Below, one piece after another: positions 10,108-26,400 of a DNA stretch of 64,000 bases. This DNA is from Spongilla lacustris (taxonomy: Eukaryota > Porifera > Demospongiae > Spongillida > Spongillidae): the NCBI GenBank assembly GCA_949361645.1, contig OX442436.1, positions 434,001 through 498,000 on the forward strand. The letters are read 5' to 3'. Every line of letters begins with the position of its first letter. The stretch's first letter is position 1. The position numbers and the translations under genes were made by a program. Under the pieces are notes generated by a model. That model saw nothing but the letters and a program-made list of their open reading frames with translations. It made no database searches and had not been told where the DNA came from.

Positions 10108-10592
10108 CATGGCTCCCATCCTCCCTTCCCCTCCCATCCTCCCTTCCCCTCCCATCCTCCCTTCCCCTCCCATCCTCCCTTCCCCTCCCATCCTCCCTTC
10201 CCCTCCCATCCTCCCTTCCCCTCCCATCCTCCCTTCCCCTCCCATCCTCCCTTCCCCTCCCATCCTCCCTTCCCCTCCCATCCTCCCTTCCCCTCCCATC
10301 CTCCCTTCCCCTCCCATCCTCCCTTCCCCTCCCATCCTCCCTTCCCCTCCCATCCTCCCTTCCCCTCCCATCCTCCCTTCCCATCCCATCCTCCCTTCCC
10401 CCTTCTCCCTTCCCTTCCATTCCTCTCTCCTCTTCCTCTCTACTTCCTTCCCCTCCCATCCCCCTTCTCCCTTCCCTTCCATTCCTCTCTCCTCTTCCTC
10501 TCTACTTCCTTCCCCTCCCATCCCCCTTCTCCCTTCCCTTCCATTCCTCTCTCCTCTTCCTCTCTACTTCCTTCCCCTCCTTCATGAATGAC
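10108..10592. repeat. Second block of the 18-bp pyrimidine minisatellite
   Basis: Fifteen or more near-identical copies of the CCCATCCTCCCTTCCCCT unit (10108-10395) pass into three ~70-bp higher-order repeats containing CTCTCTCCTCTTCCTCTC (10396-10585). The unit matches the 7.6-9.6 kb block. Confidence 0.92.
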
Positions 10593-10734
10593 TTCCTTCT
10601 CCACCTGTTTGCCCCAACACAGCTGGATATAATGGATACAGTTTGGCCATGATGGTAGACCTATTCTGTGCTGTACTCATTGGTGGTGCTTTTGCACACC
10701 ACTTATGAAAATGGCAAGCAATCTGGTAAGCATC

Positions 10735-11357
10735 TTTGGTGTGAATGGCCAATTGCTTTAATCATATACATACTCACATCAAGGACAGACATTTAAGGTG
10801 ATTAATCCTGATGCCTTTGCTACTGGCTTTGGAGAACGCATGCGTACCTTCAGTCAAGAGAAGAGGGCTTTGAATCATGTGAGGATAGTTTCATGACGGG
10901 GGGGGGGGGGGGGGGGGTGCGATGCTTCGGTTGATCCTGATAAACCAATTTTGATAGCTGGTAATCCATAGTGGTTTAATGAAAAGCGTGTTAGGCTAGG
11001 CATTAGTAAATGGCATTAAATATCATGATGCTCTGGGTAGTTAAGGGCATTTGTGGTCTGAGCATATAATGTTGTTCCTTCACTACTAATACCTCCTCTC
11101 CTCCATTACCACTTGGGTCCCCTCGCCTTTCAAAATAACCTGGCTGAGAGACTGGGTGTTGCTCACATGCCAGTTTAGATACTTAGCTGTTTAAAAGAAA
11201 GACATTTTTTATTATTGTGTGATATTTAATGATGATAGTCCTATACTGCTGTGATGTGATGCACTATATTATATTCCAAGATTACCCTTCTTTCATTGTT
11301 TGCTCTCATGCATGCAACGTGTAAGTAGGAACCCGCCGGGGAAAAAAAAGGAGTGAA
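10735..11357 (+). repeat. Dispersed repeat copy (counterpart at 40541-41100)
   Basis: The segment with GACAGACATTTAAGGTGATT and the following ~550 bases matches the reverse complement of 40541-41100 with moderate divergence, including the flank CCCGCCGGGGAAAAAAAAGG. A run of ~20 G at 10898-10917 interrupts it. A short shared frame (QTFxxIxPDAFxTGF) hints at an old coding element of unknown type. Both copies abut a palindromic MITE. Confidence 0.6.
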
Positions 11358-11758
11358 ACAAGATATAAAAATCTAATTAAAATAAAATTGGTGATGTAGG
11401 ATTTGTATAGATAGCAATTGAGTAAAAAGGAAGGAAACAAGGAATTGCGGAAATGATACAGCATTTGAGTAAAAAGGAAGGAAACAAGGAATTACAGATA
11501 TTATGCATTCATTAAAAATTATAAATATTACAGACCTACATTATTTAGCAAATCCTGGCCTGAAAGTCTGCTAAATGTAGGTATATAATATTTATAATTT
11601 TTCATGAATGCATAATATCTGTAATTCCTTGTTTCCTTCCTTTTTACTCAAATGCTGTATCATTTCCGCAATTCCTTGTTTCCTTCCTTTTTACTCAATT
11701 GCTATCTATACAAATCCTACATCACCAATTTTATTTTAATTAAATTTTTATATCTTGT
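11358..11758. mobile_element. Palindromic MITE, ends ACAAGATA...TATCTTGT
   Basis: The element is 401 bp with ~190-bp arms that are near-perfect reverse complements, meeting around 11555. Other members lie at 54829-55126 (complete), 40321-40540 (one end lost), 49134-49258 and 38050-38146 (single arms). It has no coding capacity. Confidence 0.85.
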
Positions 11759-11923
11759 GGACACCTCAGACACATAGCTGCTGCTGAAAATTAAATTAGT
11801 AATTTGTTAGTAGACTTCTAGCAAATGGCTTACAGGTTGCATAATTGGAAGGAAATCCATGCACGCTATTAAGTATCAAACACATTCCAAGCCACTTGTT
11901 GCCATGCTGGTGCCACAACAGTA

Positions 11924-12117
11924 CAGTACTCCCTCAAGCAGTACTTCCACCCTCCCTCAAGCAGTACTTCCACCCTCCCTCAAGCAGTACTTACACCCTC
12001 CCTCAAGCAGTACTTCCACCCTCCCTCAAGCAGTACTTCCACCCTCCCTCAAGCAGTACTTCCACCCTCCCTCAAGCAGTACTTCTACCCTCCCTCAAGC
12101 AGTACTTCCACTCTCCT
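11924..12117. repeat. 23-bp minisatellite CCCTCAAGCAGTACTTCCAC
   Basis: About eight tandem copies of a 23-bp unit, the last few degenerate. The reading frames through it are artefacts. Confidence 0.9.
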
Positions 12118-12465
12118 TACTGATCAGCGCACTTATAATTCACACACTTATTGAAGGTACACAGAGGTATTACTGAAGGAATATGCAGAGCTATTTCTAA
12201 ATGAGTATACAGAGATTACTGAAAAAGTATTATTGAAGGGGATTACTGAGTGCAACATGTAACCAGTTGAATATCACACGTTGTATTCTCTAAACATTAC
12301 ATGACTGTTGATACTTGGAGCACCCATACTGTAAGCTGATCTAATGACTTACCAACTTTTAACAGTAACCGGCACAGGCACATTGACTTCTAAAAGATTA
12401 ATTAATTAACGAAACAAGAGATAATACAAGGAAGACAATAAACACATTATATGTGAAAGTTAGGT
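12118..12465. other. Spacer, nothing recognised
   Basis: AT-rich sequence with no coding or element signature. It may include the 3' tail of the minus-strand retroelement remnant next to it. Confidence 0.35.
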
Positions 12466-13065
12466 CTATGGCGGAGGAGCTATCCTAGAAAGGACAGCTG
12501 TGGCATTGGCACAGACCAGGTTGAGATTCAGCCGACCATAGATCTCGTTGAGTATGATGGATTTTGGCCGGCATGTGGAGGTAGCAAGTCTGGAGGCTAC
12601 TGAGGAGATGATGGTAGTGGCTTCCTTTCCCCAAGCCCCATAGGTTTCCACTACCATAGGGACACAAACCCACCCTAGTTCTGAACATTTAGGGTCATTT
12701 GCTTTGTGCTTTCTAGCCTTGGTGGCCTGGGCAGCAGCTGTGGCCGACACTCCTACTTCCAACAAAGTGACAGGATTAAGCTGGACACATCTAATGCTGC
12801 AGTTCTGCCCAAGAACCAGTTGGGAAGTAAGATGTCCGCTGGACGGGTCTTGCAAGATTGTTGCCAACTTCTACCTTAACCCCTATGTGAGCCCGACGAC
12901 AGGTCTCCACCAGGATGTCCCTAATCCTATTATGGCGGGAGACCACATCACCACCATATTTGCAGGTAATTGCATGGTGTCCAAGGTGATCAAGTGCACT
13001 ACCTGGGCACAGTGCACATTGGGAGCCCTCCGAGGTGTCAAGTCCAAGCCACCATTTGACTTCTA
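12466..13065 (-). pseudogene. Non-LTR retrotransposon remnant, zinc-knuckle/endonuclease C-terminus
   Basis: Read on the minus strand from 13065, a frame gives a Cys-His cluster (CALCPGSALDHLGHHAITC) and then RHNRIRDILVETCRR, ending at a stop near 12800. An overlapping frame (12466-12867) carries the family's end, with KCSELGWVCVPMVVETYGAW and IYGRLNLNLV. This matches the C-terminal restriction-like-endonuclease region of non-LTR elements such as the one at 61.3 kb. A frameshift separates the halves and the reverse transcriptase is missing, so it is dead. Confidence 0.65.
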
Positions 13066-14182
13066 GTAAAAATAATAAAATAATAATAACAAAACTTTGC
13101 TTAAAGCCTGGTTCAATCAGTGCAGGTTTACCAATGCTACCCAGATTGTTAAAAATGAGTCACTTATTCTTTACATCCATCTTTTAAATGACTTTACTAG
13201 TGTTTACAGCCAATATAACATAGCTTAGCAGGGATCAGAAACTTTTCTAAGAGTTCTGTTCTATTTGGTACACCATCAATAAGTGGTGCTGCTACACAAT
13301 CAGGATTTTGAGTTCTGTAAATGGAAGCATTACCCATCATTGGAGTAATTTCTTAGGATATCCAAGAAATATATAATGGTATCCTAGAGAAATTACATGC
13401 CATTACCCAAACAATGTAGTCCAATCCTGGCTGTGTATTTAGGGGGTATTTAGATATTTGCTCAGAACACAAGGCAATTAGACTTCAATGGTAGGTGTGG
13501 AGCATCACCACCACCACTACCTCTTCCAGTTCTTTAGTTGTGATTATCATCACATAGTCAGTTTGATGTGACCCACGCTTCCCCAAAGGCACTGCTATTT
13601 GAAACTTTAAGCCTATATGGTTGGTGCTTTTTTTTTTTTTTTTTTTTTTTTGAAACAGTTCCTGTCTCGAGTTATTAAAAAATAAACGGAGGAGAATAGC
13701 CCGAAGAGGACTGGGTACGAGAATGGGTACTTAATTGCATATATTATAGTTATTATTTTTTTCAACAAACGTGACATTTTTTTAAAAATAGTTCGAACCT
13801 GTTAGAGTTGGGTTGTGGTGTTTAGAATGATTTCGTATGGTAAAATAACACCGGCTAACGCAACTTCGATATATATTTGTTTCCGCACAGGTACCATTTA
13901 AAATGCTTTGTACTATACTACTATTGCAATACATTTGCATGCTATTGTGTTTGTTATAAATACAGCTGAATGCATCCGGCCACCATTTCATGCTGTCCAT
14001 GTTGCATTGAAGGACTTGCACGCATGGAAAATGCTTTTCAGTTACTGTAAAATTTAAATGCCTCAAGTTTGTGGGCTTAAGCCTCCCTTCCTTCAGGGAC
14101 GGCTATTTAAACAGTTTATACAGTTCACTACTATGTAACACGCGAAGGAGTGGTACTAATAGATCACGTGACCGGGAGACGC
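13066..14182. other. Intergenic region upstream of CARM1
   Basis: AT-rich DNA with a ~22-base T run at 13629-13650 and no convincing gene. The last ~100 bases (with CACGTGACC at 14165-14173) are the probable CARM1 promoter and 5' UTR. Confidence 0.4.
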
Positions 14183-18465
<4,283 letters not shown>

Positions 18466-18843
18466 AGCTACCTCGTGACCTGCTGCTTTTGACTGTCAAT
18501 CTTGAACTCCTCCCCAGCACTAATATGTCTTCATGATCCCAAGCACTTGCACAAATTTTTTTTTTTTTTGCTTTATTTTTGCCAGAGGGAAAAAAAACAG
18601 AACCGAAATTGTTGCACAATATTCACTGTGATGAAATGATCATGAATTTGGCAATGACACGTGATAGTCACACGAGAGGTGCTGACAAGATTGCAAGTGA
18701 TGTCATCTATTTTTGAGCGGCGAGGTTGTGGGGTAAGGGCCAACAGACTGTCTGTGCTCCACCCGGCCAACAGCAGCTGCTGACTGTACCTTGCCCACTG
18801 CATAGAGATAAGGTAAACACACGCCCACCCCTTCCCAATGCTC

Positions 18844-19919
18844 TTAACCTTGCTTAACACCCAGCAGTGCTGCTTTTCTTGCTGGGGACAGGCCAGTACC
18901 ACCTAGGTATATTGCTGCCAGCTTGCGTGTGTCCTCGGCAGTGGTTGGTTGAAACACACCTGACCAGTAGAATAGCAGATTGGAGAGAGGGGGAGAGTGT
19001 GGGGAGGATAAAATATACCACAACAAGCTCTAGATCTACTCACACCTGCTCTCCCCTCCCCTACTTGCTTCTCCTCCTTACCTGACTTAGGCTTCTGGTC
19101 CTCTTGTTCGTCTTTAGCTTCCTTGACACGTTCCAAGGCTGCTGTCAGTATCTCGTTAAAGCGACCGATCTCTTTGGTTAAGGCGGCAGACTCGCGCGTA
19201 GCAGCTTCGTCACACTGCTCTCTCTGCTTAGCTTCAAGATCCAAGTCCAGCTTTGTCCGCAGGTAATGTGGAACTGGGAACGGAAACTGTGCATGCAGCA
19301 CATTCCAGAACTGGTGTTCCTACCTATTTCATGATGAAGAACCGGTACACGCCCCTCTGTGGTTTTCTATAAAGGACAATTAAAAGGTCACATGCTTAGG
19401 CAACATGCTCAAAAGAAATAGAGTGAAAAAGTTCCGTAAAACATTAGTTTACTGAACTTTTACCCATATTCATTTGAGTTGCAGGCAACATGTTGGCTTA
19501 TTTATCACACTGGTAGCACACCTCAAGTTCAGCGTCTCTGTCGCTGGACACCTGCAGAGGTAGAAATACTCGGTTGTGGATAGGGGGTGTCTTCTCGTTA
19601 GCAAGCTGCTTCATAACAGTGCTCATCTGCCCAGACAGAGCCGCGAAACTTTCCAGCACGCTGGGCCTGCACCAAGGTGTAAGGGTACATATTGGGGCTA
19701 GGCGGAGGCACACAAGCGTTACCATGTGAGCGGCTCTAGCTCCATCTTGCCGATGAAGGAGGAGAGAGTAGATTTGGCGCCTTGCACCTTTGTAAGAATG
19801 GCCGTCACCGCTGTAGCCACCTCAGCGTCTGTCTAATGTGAGACTTATTAGCAATATTAGAGTTTTAGCAACACTGGACTCACCCCAACATGTTCCTGAG
19901 ATTGTCCGCCTGCAGCCAT
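18844..19919 (-). CDS. MED8: Mediator complex subunit 8
   Basis: Subunit of the Mediator head module that links activators to RNA polymerase II. Five minus-strand exons: 19884-19919, 19723-19832, 19522-19666, 19082-19286 and 18844-18959. They total 612 nt (203 residues) with continuous phase and canonical GT-AG introns. PLTWPSVLESFAALSGQ, NEKTPPIHNRVFLPL and SSDRDAELE, then VPHYLRTKLD, match the conserved MED8 core in order. The middle is a charged helical segment, and the end carries FQPTTAEDTRKLAAIYLGG. It is shorter than vertebrate MED8 (~268), lacking the low-complexity tail. A minus-strand AATAAA at 18571-18576 would end the message about 270 nt past the stop, just beyond the CARM1 stop at 18465. 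The start is shared with a divergent gene 381 bp away. Confidence 0.9.
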
Positions 19920-20300
19920 TTGTGCTGTACTTTTTATACTAATATACAACTTGCCGCTGACGTCACGCATCCCGATTATCGCTCCGCGGATCATTGCATT
20001 TCAGTATTAAAGAGTTGGCCCCCAGCCAAGTTGGGAGAGACCTTTATGCTGAGACATATGCATGTGCCATCTGTCAGAGCAAGGCTGTTGTTTGCCACAG
20101 CAAGGGTTCCAAGCCTGATTCTTAGAGGGTCCAGGGTAAAGCGAAAGAGTGGACTAGCGTTAATGACGGGGCTCCCCTACATCACGTACTACATATAACA
20201 ATTGCAAACGAGGGCAAAAGTTGCATCGCTGTATAGATATGTGACGTCACTGCAAATGTCTGTATGATAGTGATTAGGTTGCTTAGTAACGTAGACAATC
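19920..20300. promoter_or_regulatory. Divergent promoter region, MED8 / CIMAP2-like
   Basis: The 381 bp between the two opposed start codons must hold both promoters. No TATA box stands out. A CCGCGG lies at 19984-19989. The start codon context of the right-hand gene (ATCATGGCG) is good. Confidence 0.5.
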
Positions 20301-21850
20301 ATGGCGGAGAAGCGATACGACGGTGCTCCTTTCAGCACGCAGACAGCACGGTAATTAGTTCGTGCGTTTCTGCCATGTATCTTAATAGAAAAATTTAGGT
20401 TTGATGTATCGGGCATCCATCCTCAAAGTAAGATGCCTGGTTCTTATACGGAAGTTCCGTATTGCAAGCGGGCCAATTCAGCGGAGGTGCTGTCAAAACT
20501 GCATTCCCCCTGTGCTTTGTAAAGATTGAAAATGCTTTTTTTTTTTCTAGGCCGTAATGTTGGGACCGGGTGCGTATCGTATTGAAACTGGAGGCTTCAC
20601 AAGTGCGGCTATTGAAAAGAGAAGGATGGGTCCAAATTGGGAGAGGGCATTTCAAGTCGCCACAATGGCAAGCATTCCGCATGTACTGTACAAGAAAGAA
20701 TGGGAGCATAAAAGAGCACTCGTAAGAAGGGTGAAAGGCATTTGGTTAGTTTTGGACTAATTGCAACCTGTAGAGCCAACAGCTCGGACCTGGGACCTAC
20801 ACAATCAAAAGCTTCGTTGAGGAAATGCAGAACCGCCCTTCCAGCACGCGAGGGATATGTCAGACTGGCGAATCTAGATTAGAGAACGAAGACAAGGTGC
20901 GCACATTAAGTTCTATTCTCGCAGTGGGTACCAGGACAATACTATTTCGCAGCGTAATATGCCGGGGCCAGGAACGTATTCGGTGTCGTTACCAATAATG
21001 AAACAATCCCCGGGGACCGTGGGCATTTTGGAAAACGGAGGCACAGCCTTCAGTAGACAGCCCACGAACGGGAGCGGCCTTGCACCAGGTCTGTATCGCC
21101 ACTCCAGTCCAATTCAAGAATTACTGGACAAACAAGTCAGCAAGAAGGGGCCGTACGAACTTTTCTCTGGAGAGAGGCAGCAGCCCTCAAAATCACTGGT
21201 TAGTGAGAGAGCTTATTGCTGTACAAATATTTACCGATAAAATATCAATTGTCCGGTCACAGCAAGAAACAGCTCATTTGGGCCCCGGGAAGTATCCGTT
21301 TTATCCATTTACAGCACACTGGGAAGGTACAATTCAAATCATTGGGAATGAGCACTGATACATGTACTCATCCATTGCTAGGTTACCACCACAGTAAACA
21401 TGGCCGCTTTAGCACAATGCCACAGTATCCAGAGAAGCCCTCTGACAGGTTTTCCATCAGTACTTTAAGTCAGTGTCCCCGCCCATTGGAATCACCTGGC
21501 CCAATGCATTATGAAAATTCCCATCGAAGAACCACCAGTGCTCCAATACGCTTTCCATCTGCCAAACGCTTTGATGGGAGAGCCCACTCTGGAAGCACGG
21601 TAAGCCCCACCCACCTGTATTGCATACTGTTTTCTCACAAACCCTTCATGCTGCAAAGAACCCAGTGGGACCTGCACAGTACAACATTAATCGTTGGCAC
21701 ATGCGGAGACATCAAAATGGCAACGTCAATGTCTTTGTGTCAGGAACCCCTCGACTACCACCGCGTGTGGACTCTACACAGGAGAGGCTGCTCCGGGAGA
21801 GGATCACACCCAGAGGCGTGGCAAGGCACCATCCCATCATCACTGCATGA
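20301..21850 (+). CDS. CIMAP2: CIMAP2/LEXM-like ciliary microtubule-associated protein
   Basis: Eight exons in phase: 20301-20350, 20399-20486, 20551-20721, 20774-20896, 20953-21198, 21263-21326, 21382-21599 and 21659-21850 (1152 nt, 383 residues). The N-terminus MAEKRYDGAPFSTQTAR is followed by repeated Pro-Gly turns (MPGSYTE, LGPGAYRI, LGPGTYTI, PGPGTYSV, LGPGKYPF), the sperm-tail PG-rich pattern of proteins bound to axonemal microtubules. GPYELFSGERQ and the spacing of the PG motifs point to LEXM (C1orf177, now CIMAP2), from family memory rather than a search. Its role would be in cilia or flagella. Introns are 48-64 bp. It ends 65 bp from the convergent NKAPD1-like gene. The PG-repeat family call is firm and the orthologue name less so. 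Confidence 0.78.
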
Positions 21851-21915
21851 GGCAACAACAGTGTGAACCAACCTGGTGTTCGGGGGTAAAGGGTCCACAC
21901 CATTGTACAGTACAC

Positions 21916-22654
21916 CTATTGCTTTGCCTTTGTTGAAATAGATTTTGTTTTCTTCACTTTTCGGGAGTTTTCTGTTTTATTTCTTTTTGCCTTCTTTCCA
22001 TGCTTCTGTTCTGTCTGGTCTTCATCATCACTAGCACAAGTATCCTTGTGTTCACGCTTTTTGTGTTTTTTCCTTTTGTGTCGTTTCCTTTCCTTTTCAA
22101 TATGCTTGTCATCGTCATGGTTATTTTCATCATCAGTGGAAATGAACTCTTCTGGATTCTGCTCTTTGAAGCCACTGTGTCCCCATCTGTTGGTGCGTGC
22201 ACAATTAACACAGGTATCAGCAAGGTCGCTTCGTACGTAGTATAATGTACCTAAATGGATCGTTTTCTTCAGCTTTCATCAACTGCCTAGTCCAGAAGGT
22301 GCTAGTCGGGGCACGAGAGGGGGCTGAGCGAACGGTACCGCCTTCCTCTGATTCATCATAGACATCGCTCACTAAATGACCTCTGTGGAGTTTTCAAATT
22401 TTAGTCTTAGTTGCATACTTCAATAAACTGTTGACTCACCGAGCTAGTAAAGGTGCCCTCCTGCGCCATTCTGTTTTCTCATACTCCGATTTTCGCTCCA
22501 CCTCTCGTTGGCGCCACATTTCGCGCTCTTCCTGAATCTAATGCAGTGGTAAGCAATAACGTCAGTAAGCAGCAAAGGAAGGACTTACTTTATTGTGTGC
22601 GTCTACGTGACGGAGAAAATTGTTGAGCGTGAGTTTATCCACCGTTCGCTTCAT
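21916..22654 (-). CDS. NKAPD1: NKAPD1-like protein (C11orf57 family)
   Basis: Four minus-strand exons in phase: 22589-22654, 22440-22537, 22251-22382 and 21916-22186 (567 nt, 188 residues). The N-terminus has TLNNFLRHVDAHNKIQEE and MWRQREVE, the signature of the NKAP-domain-containing-1 family. Further on comes RWGHSGFKEQNPEEF, its second conserved block. The C-terminal ~70 residues are a Lys/Glu/Asp-rich tail (HKRKKHKKREHK) typical of nuclear RNA-associated proteins. Human NKAPD1 has the same order but a longer basic tail. The molecular function of the family is not established. It lies head-to-tail downstream of the EH-domain gene and converges on the CIMAP2-like gene. Confidence 0.82.
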
Positions 22655-23113
22655 TTTGGGACTGTGCTCTGCGGTTAATCCTTACGAGACCACACCCACC
22701 GTTCGTACATTTATAGATTTTAACCGCAAAGCGAGCCGCAAGCATGAATTTTTAATCTCTGACTTGCGAGAAACTATTTCTTTGCGCATACAAACAGTAA
22801 CGAAACAAGAGAAAGATATACACTGTTACTACAGTATAAGGAGAGCGAGTGGGGGAGGTTTAAAGTGTAATTCAGCGTCGGTTCAATGCCCAGTACTTGA
22901 TTTTCTTGTTGCCTACGGTAGAAAGAAGCTTAAGTGAAAGTTATACTTTTATGTCTTTACTACGGAAGTACTGACCTTCATGCCTTCCGTTCCGAGAACA
23001 GTACTCTTGTAGTCCTTTGAGCTGGCATTTCTAAGGATAATTAGAGTACGGATAAATAGTGGGAACTACATGCAGAGCTTCTCTCCTTTGTTGCAAGCCA
23101 AAGTCCTCTTTAC
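22655..23113. other. Spacer between EH-domain gene and NKAPD1-like gene
   Basis: Contains the promoter of the minus-strand NKAPD1-like gene. A possible extra minus-strand exon at 22980-23034 (acceptor ATCCTTAG, donor GTCAGTAC) could extend the EH-domain gene. I could not fix its phase, so it is not called. Confidence 0.35.
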
Positions 23114-23451
23114 CTATTCTTTATCTTCTCTTCCCAGCGTGCTGCCAAAGAGGATTGAGCCTTTGGCTTCAACTGTACAAGTCAAACACCTAGTATCGTC
23201 AAGCTGACCAACGGAGGGGAAACCAACCTCTTCAATCTCTGCCTGCTTTATCCTCTCCTTCCACTGCTTGGCCTTCTCCTCTCTCTGGCGCTTCTCCTCC
23301 GCTTCCTTCTTTGCATTCTGCTCTTGCAGCCTCCTAAGCTCCTCTGTGTCTATCCTAGACACCTTAATATCAGTCTCACGAGCTGTGTGCATCCTGTTGT
23401 ATTAGGAAGTGTAAATGTTCAGCCTCTCTTTATCGAATACCTCCCCTCCCC

Positions 23452-23499
<48 letters not shown>

Positions 23500-26400
23500 A
23501 CAAAGGCAGATTGACAATAAACAGAACCATCTTATATTCTTTGTTAATGACCCAGCCTTTACTGCACCTTCTCAACACTCCCACCTGTTAAATATATTAT
23601 ATCACCTTTGCTCATCTGACATCTTCTGTCTTGCCCTTCTCAGTCTCTCCTCCTCTTCCCTCTTCCTCTGCTCCTCCTTCTCCCTCAATGCGGCTGCTCT
23701 CTGTTGCTTCTTATGCTCATACTCAATCCTCTGTTCTGGAGTCATCTCTTTCACTCGATTCTTTTCCACCCATTCTATCCATTCCTCCAATGGCAGCTCT
23801 GAATAGAAAGAGTGAAGGGGGAGGAGGGAGAAGGGCAGAAGAGGGAGGGGTGAAAAGGGGAGGGATGGAAGGGTGAGAGGGAGAAGAAAGAAGGGGATGA
23901 AAGAGGGTGAATAAAATTACACCTGTCACCACCATACCTTCTGGTGTTAGCTTGGCCTTTGCTTTGGCCTCCTCCCTCTCTTTGGCCAACCTTGCCTGCT
24001 CCTCCTGCTCCCGTATCAGCCTTGCCTCCTTCTCTTTCTGGGCCTCCCTCACCTGCTGTTCTTCCTGCTGCAACAAGGTCTTCCACTCGTTCTCCAGTGT
24101 CTGAACGGTTGAGTCAGACTCTTGAACAAGAGCTTTTTTCACCTCCATCTCTCTCAGCTTCTCCTGCTCAATCCTCCTTGCCTCCTCCTCCCATTGCTGT
24201 GCAATGATCTTACTGCAGAAAGCATAACCTGGTGAGTGTGGGGTGGGGAAGAGGGAGGGAGCTGCTTACCTCTCCTCCTCCTTCTTCTTTCGTATGGTGT
24301 CCAGAGATGGGACATTGACCAATACAGAGCTGACCTACAAAAAATGATGCTCCATTAATGCCCTATCTGTATCTGTGAACAATTGCTTTATAACTTAGAA
24401 AACAAAAATAAAGACATTGGTTACAGCTTGGACCACATCACTAGAGAGCTCTGGCACTACTGTGCACAGTAGAAGGAGACTATTGTGCACATTAGGAAAC
24501 TATTGTGCACATTAGGAGACTATTGTGCACATGTAAGCACTTGATGTTTTGAACACAGAACATGGGAAATAACCAATATGGCTGCATTACAATAGACACA
24601 TATTGTAAATAAAACCCTCAAGGCTTTATAGATATGGATAGCACCCTCTCCTCCCACCCCAAAGCTTTTAATGGTTGTAATTTTCTGACTTACACCACAC
24701 TGTATTACAGTACTGTTGCAACATGTCATATTACAGTATTGTACCAACATACCATATTACAGTACTGTAGCAACATAACATATTACAGTACTGTACCATG
24801 GTGATAGGACCTTCAATGACTGCTCTTAAAAATCCTTAACAACCGTAGCATGGCAAACACATTGAACAGTGGTTGCTCCATGCATGCCTGGTTTGTGTGC
24901 CTATGCTTGACCCTTTGAGCCTTTTCACTGATTGCATGCACGTTACATCTACACGTACTTAGCCCACTTGCCCATCCTTAGTCACTGTATTCAGCACGGA
25001 AATGTACACATGTATAGAACAACCATGCCATCCCTCTCCTCAACAACCATGCCATCCCTCTCCTCACCATGCCATCCCTCTCCTTACCGGTCTTTTTGGT
25101 TGCTCCGTGACGTTGAACGCCGGAGCCTTTGACTTGCGATCCGTCGCCTCAAACTCCGCAAACACGTCGTTAATGGAGGCTAACTCGTCTCCAAGGATCG
25201 AGTCCAGATCGTCCATCGATGGCTGCTGCCTGCAGGCGATAGGAAGCGACTGATGATTGCACTACGATTATAGCACTTCAAACAAACTGACCGCGCCCCC
25301 CCCAAAGGTGGGGCTTATTGTGTGCAAATTCGCGAATTCACTCACTTTGCGGGCTTCTTGTCTCGACCACTACATGTGGTAGGGTTTCCTTTTGATGGGG
25401 CGGGGGCGTTAGTTGTAACGATGGTAACGGTAGTAGAAGCATTGTTTTGTGCTTTGGTCTTGGAAGAAGCATTGTTCTGTACCTCTGTTGGGACAGCTGG
25501 AGCTTTGGTCTTGGAAGAAGCATTGCTCTGTACCTCTGTTGCAGACAGGGACTGTTCTGAGGGCACTATAGAGGGACTAGAAGTTCGCTTGCTTGGGGCA
25601 TCTCTGGTGGGAGGTGGTTCATTCGTCACTTTTATAACTGTTTCCAAACTCCTTTCAAGTGACTTCCTGTGCTGCTCGAGAGGCTCCAATTGCCTTTGTG
25701 GTTCCGCAACGGGATATTCGCTCTTCTGATTCAACATCTCCTGCAGCAAAGCATTGGTATCCTTTAAGTCATACGGCTCCTCCCCCTGTCCCTCAGGCAG
25801 GAGGCTGCTGGTGTCAGCCAGAGCAGACATTATCTGAGCCTCCAGTTGCTGCATATGACTGATCACACGTGCTGCACCACTATGAGGGGAGGTTGCTCTG
25901 AATGTGTGGTCAGACAGCACAGGTATTCTACTCTCTTCCCCAGACTTCCCTTCATCATCTCCTCCAATTCCCATTTCTTCAATGGTTTCACTCAGTCCCT
26001 TCATGCTGGCAGAGCGATACTGATCTATTCCAAATGGAACACTCCTTACTGGAGTGACCCATTGAAGGTCCTCTTCGAAAACATCTCTTGACTCCTCAAG
26101 GAACTTATGTGAAGCTCTAGAGATGTCCTCAAGGTCATCATTATCCATATCCTTCTCTTCCCTCTCACTACTCTCCTCTCTCTCCCCTTTTTCCTCAGCT
26201 GCTTCTTCTTCCACCTTCAGCAGCCTCTCTCCTTCCTTCTGTGCATCCTCCTCACACACCTCTCCCTCCCCCTCCTCTTCCATCTCCCGTTCCTCGTTCT
26301 CATCTCTTCTCAATTCCCCCACCTCAACCTTTCCTGGTGGTGCCAGGATCTCTACTGACCCTACCAACTGGACAACAGGCTCTGTACGCTCTTCCACCAC

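Noticed and set aside
10076..10652. Open frames of 125-185 codons on both strands
   Set aside because: Second block of the same minisatellite.
23907..24207. Plus-strand Ser/Leu-rich frames opposite the EH-domain gene coiled coil
   Set aside because: Reverse-strand image of the Glu/Lys-rich coiled-coil exons.
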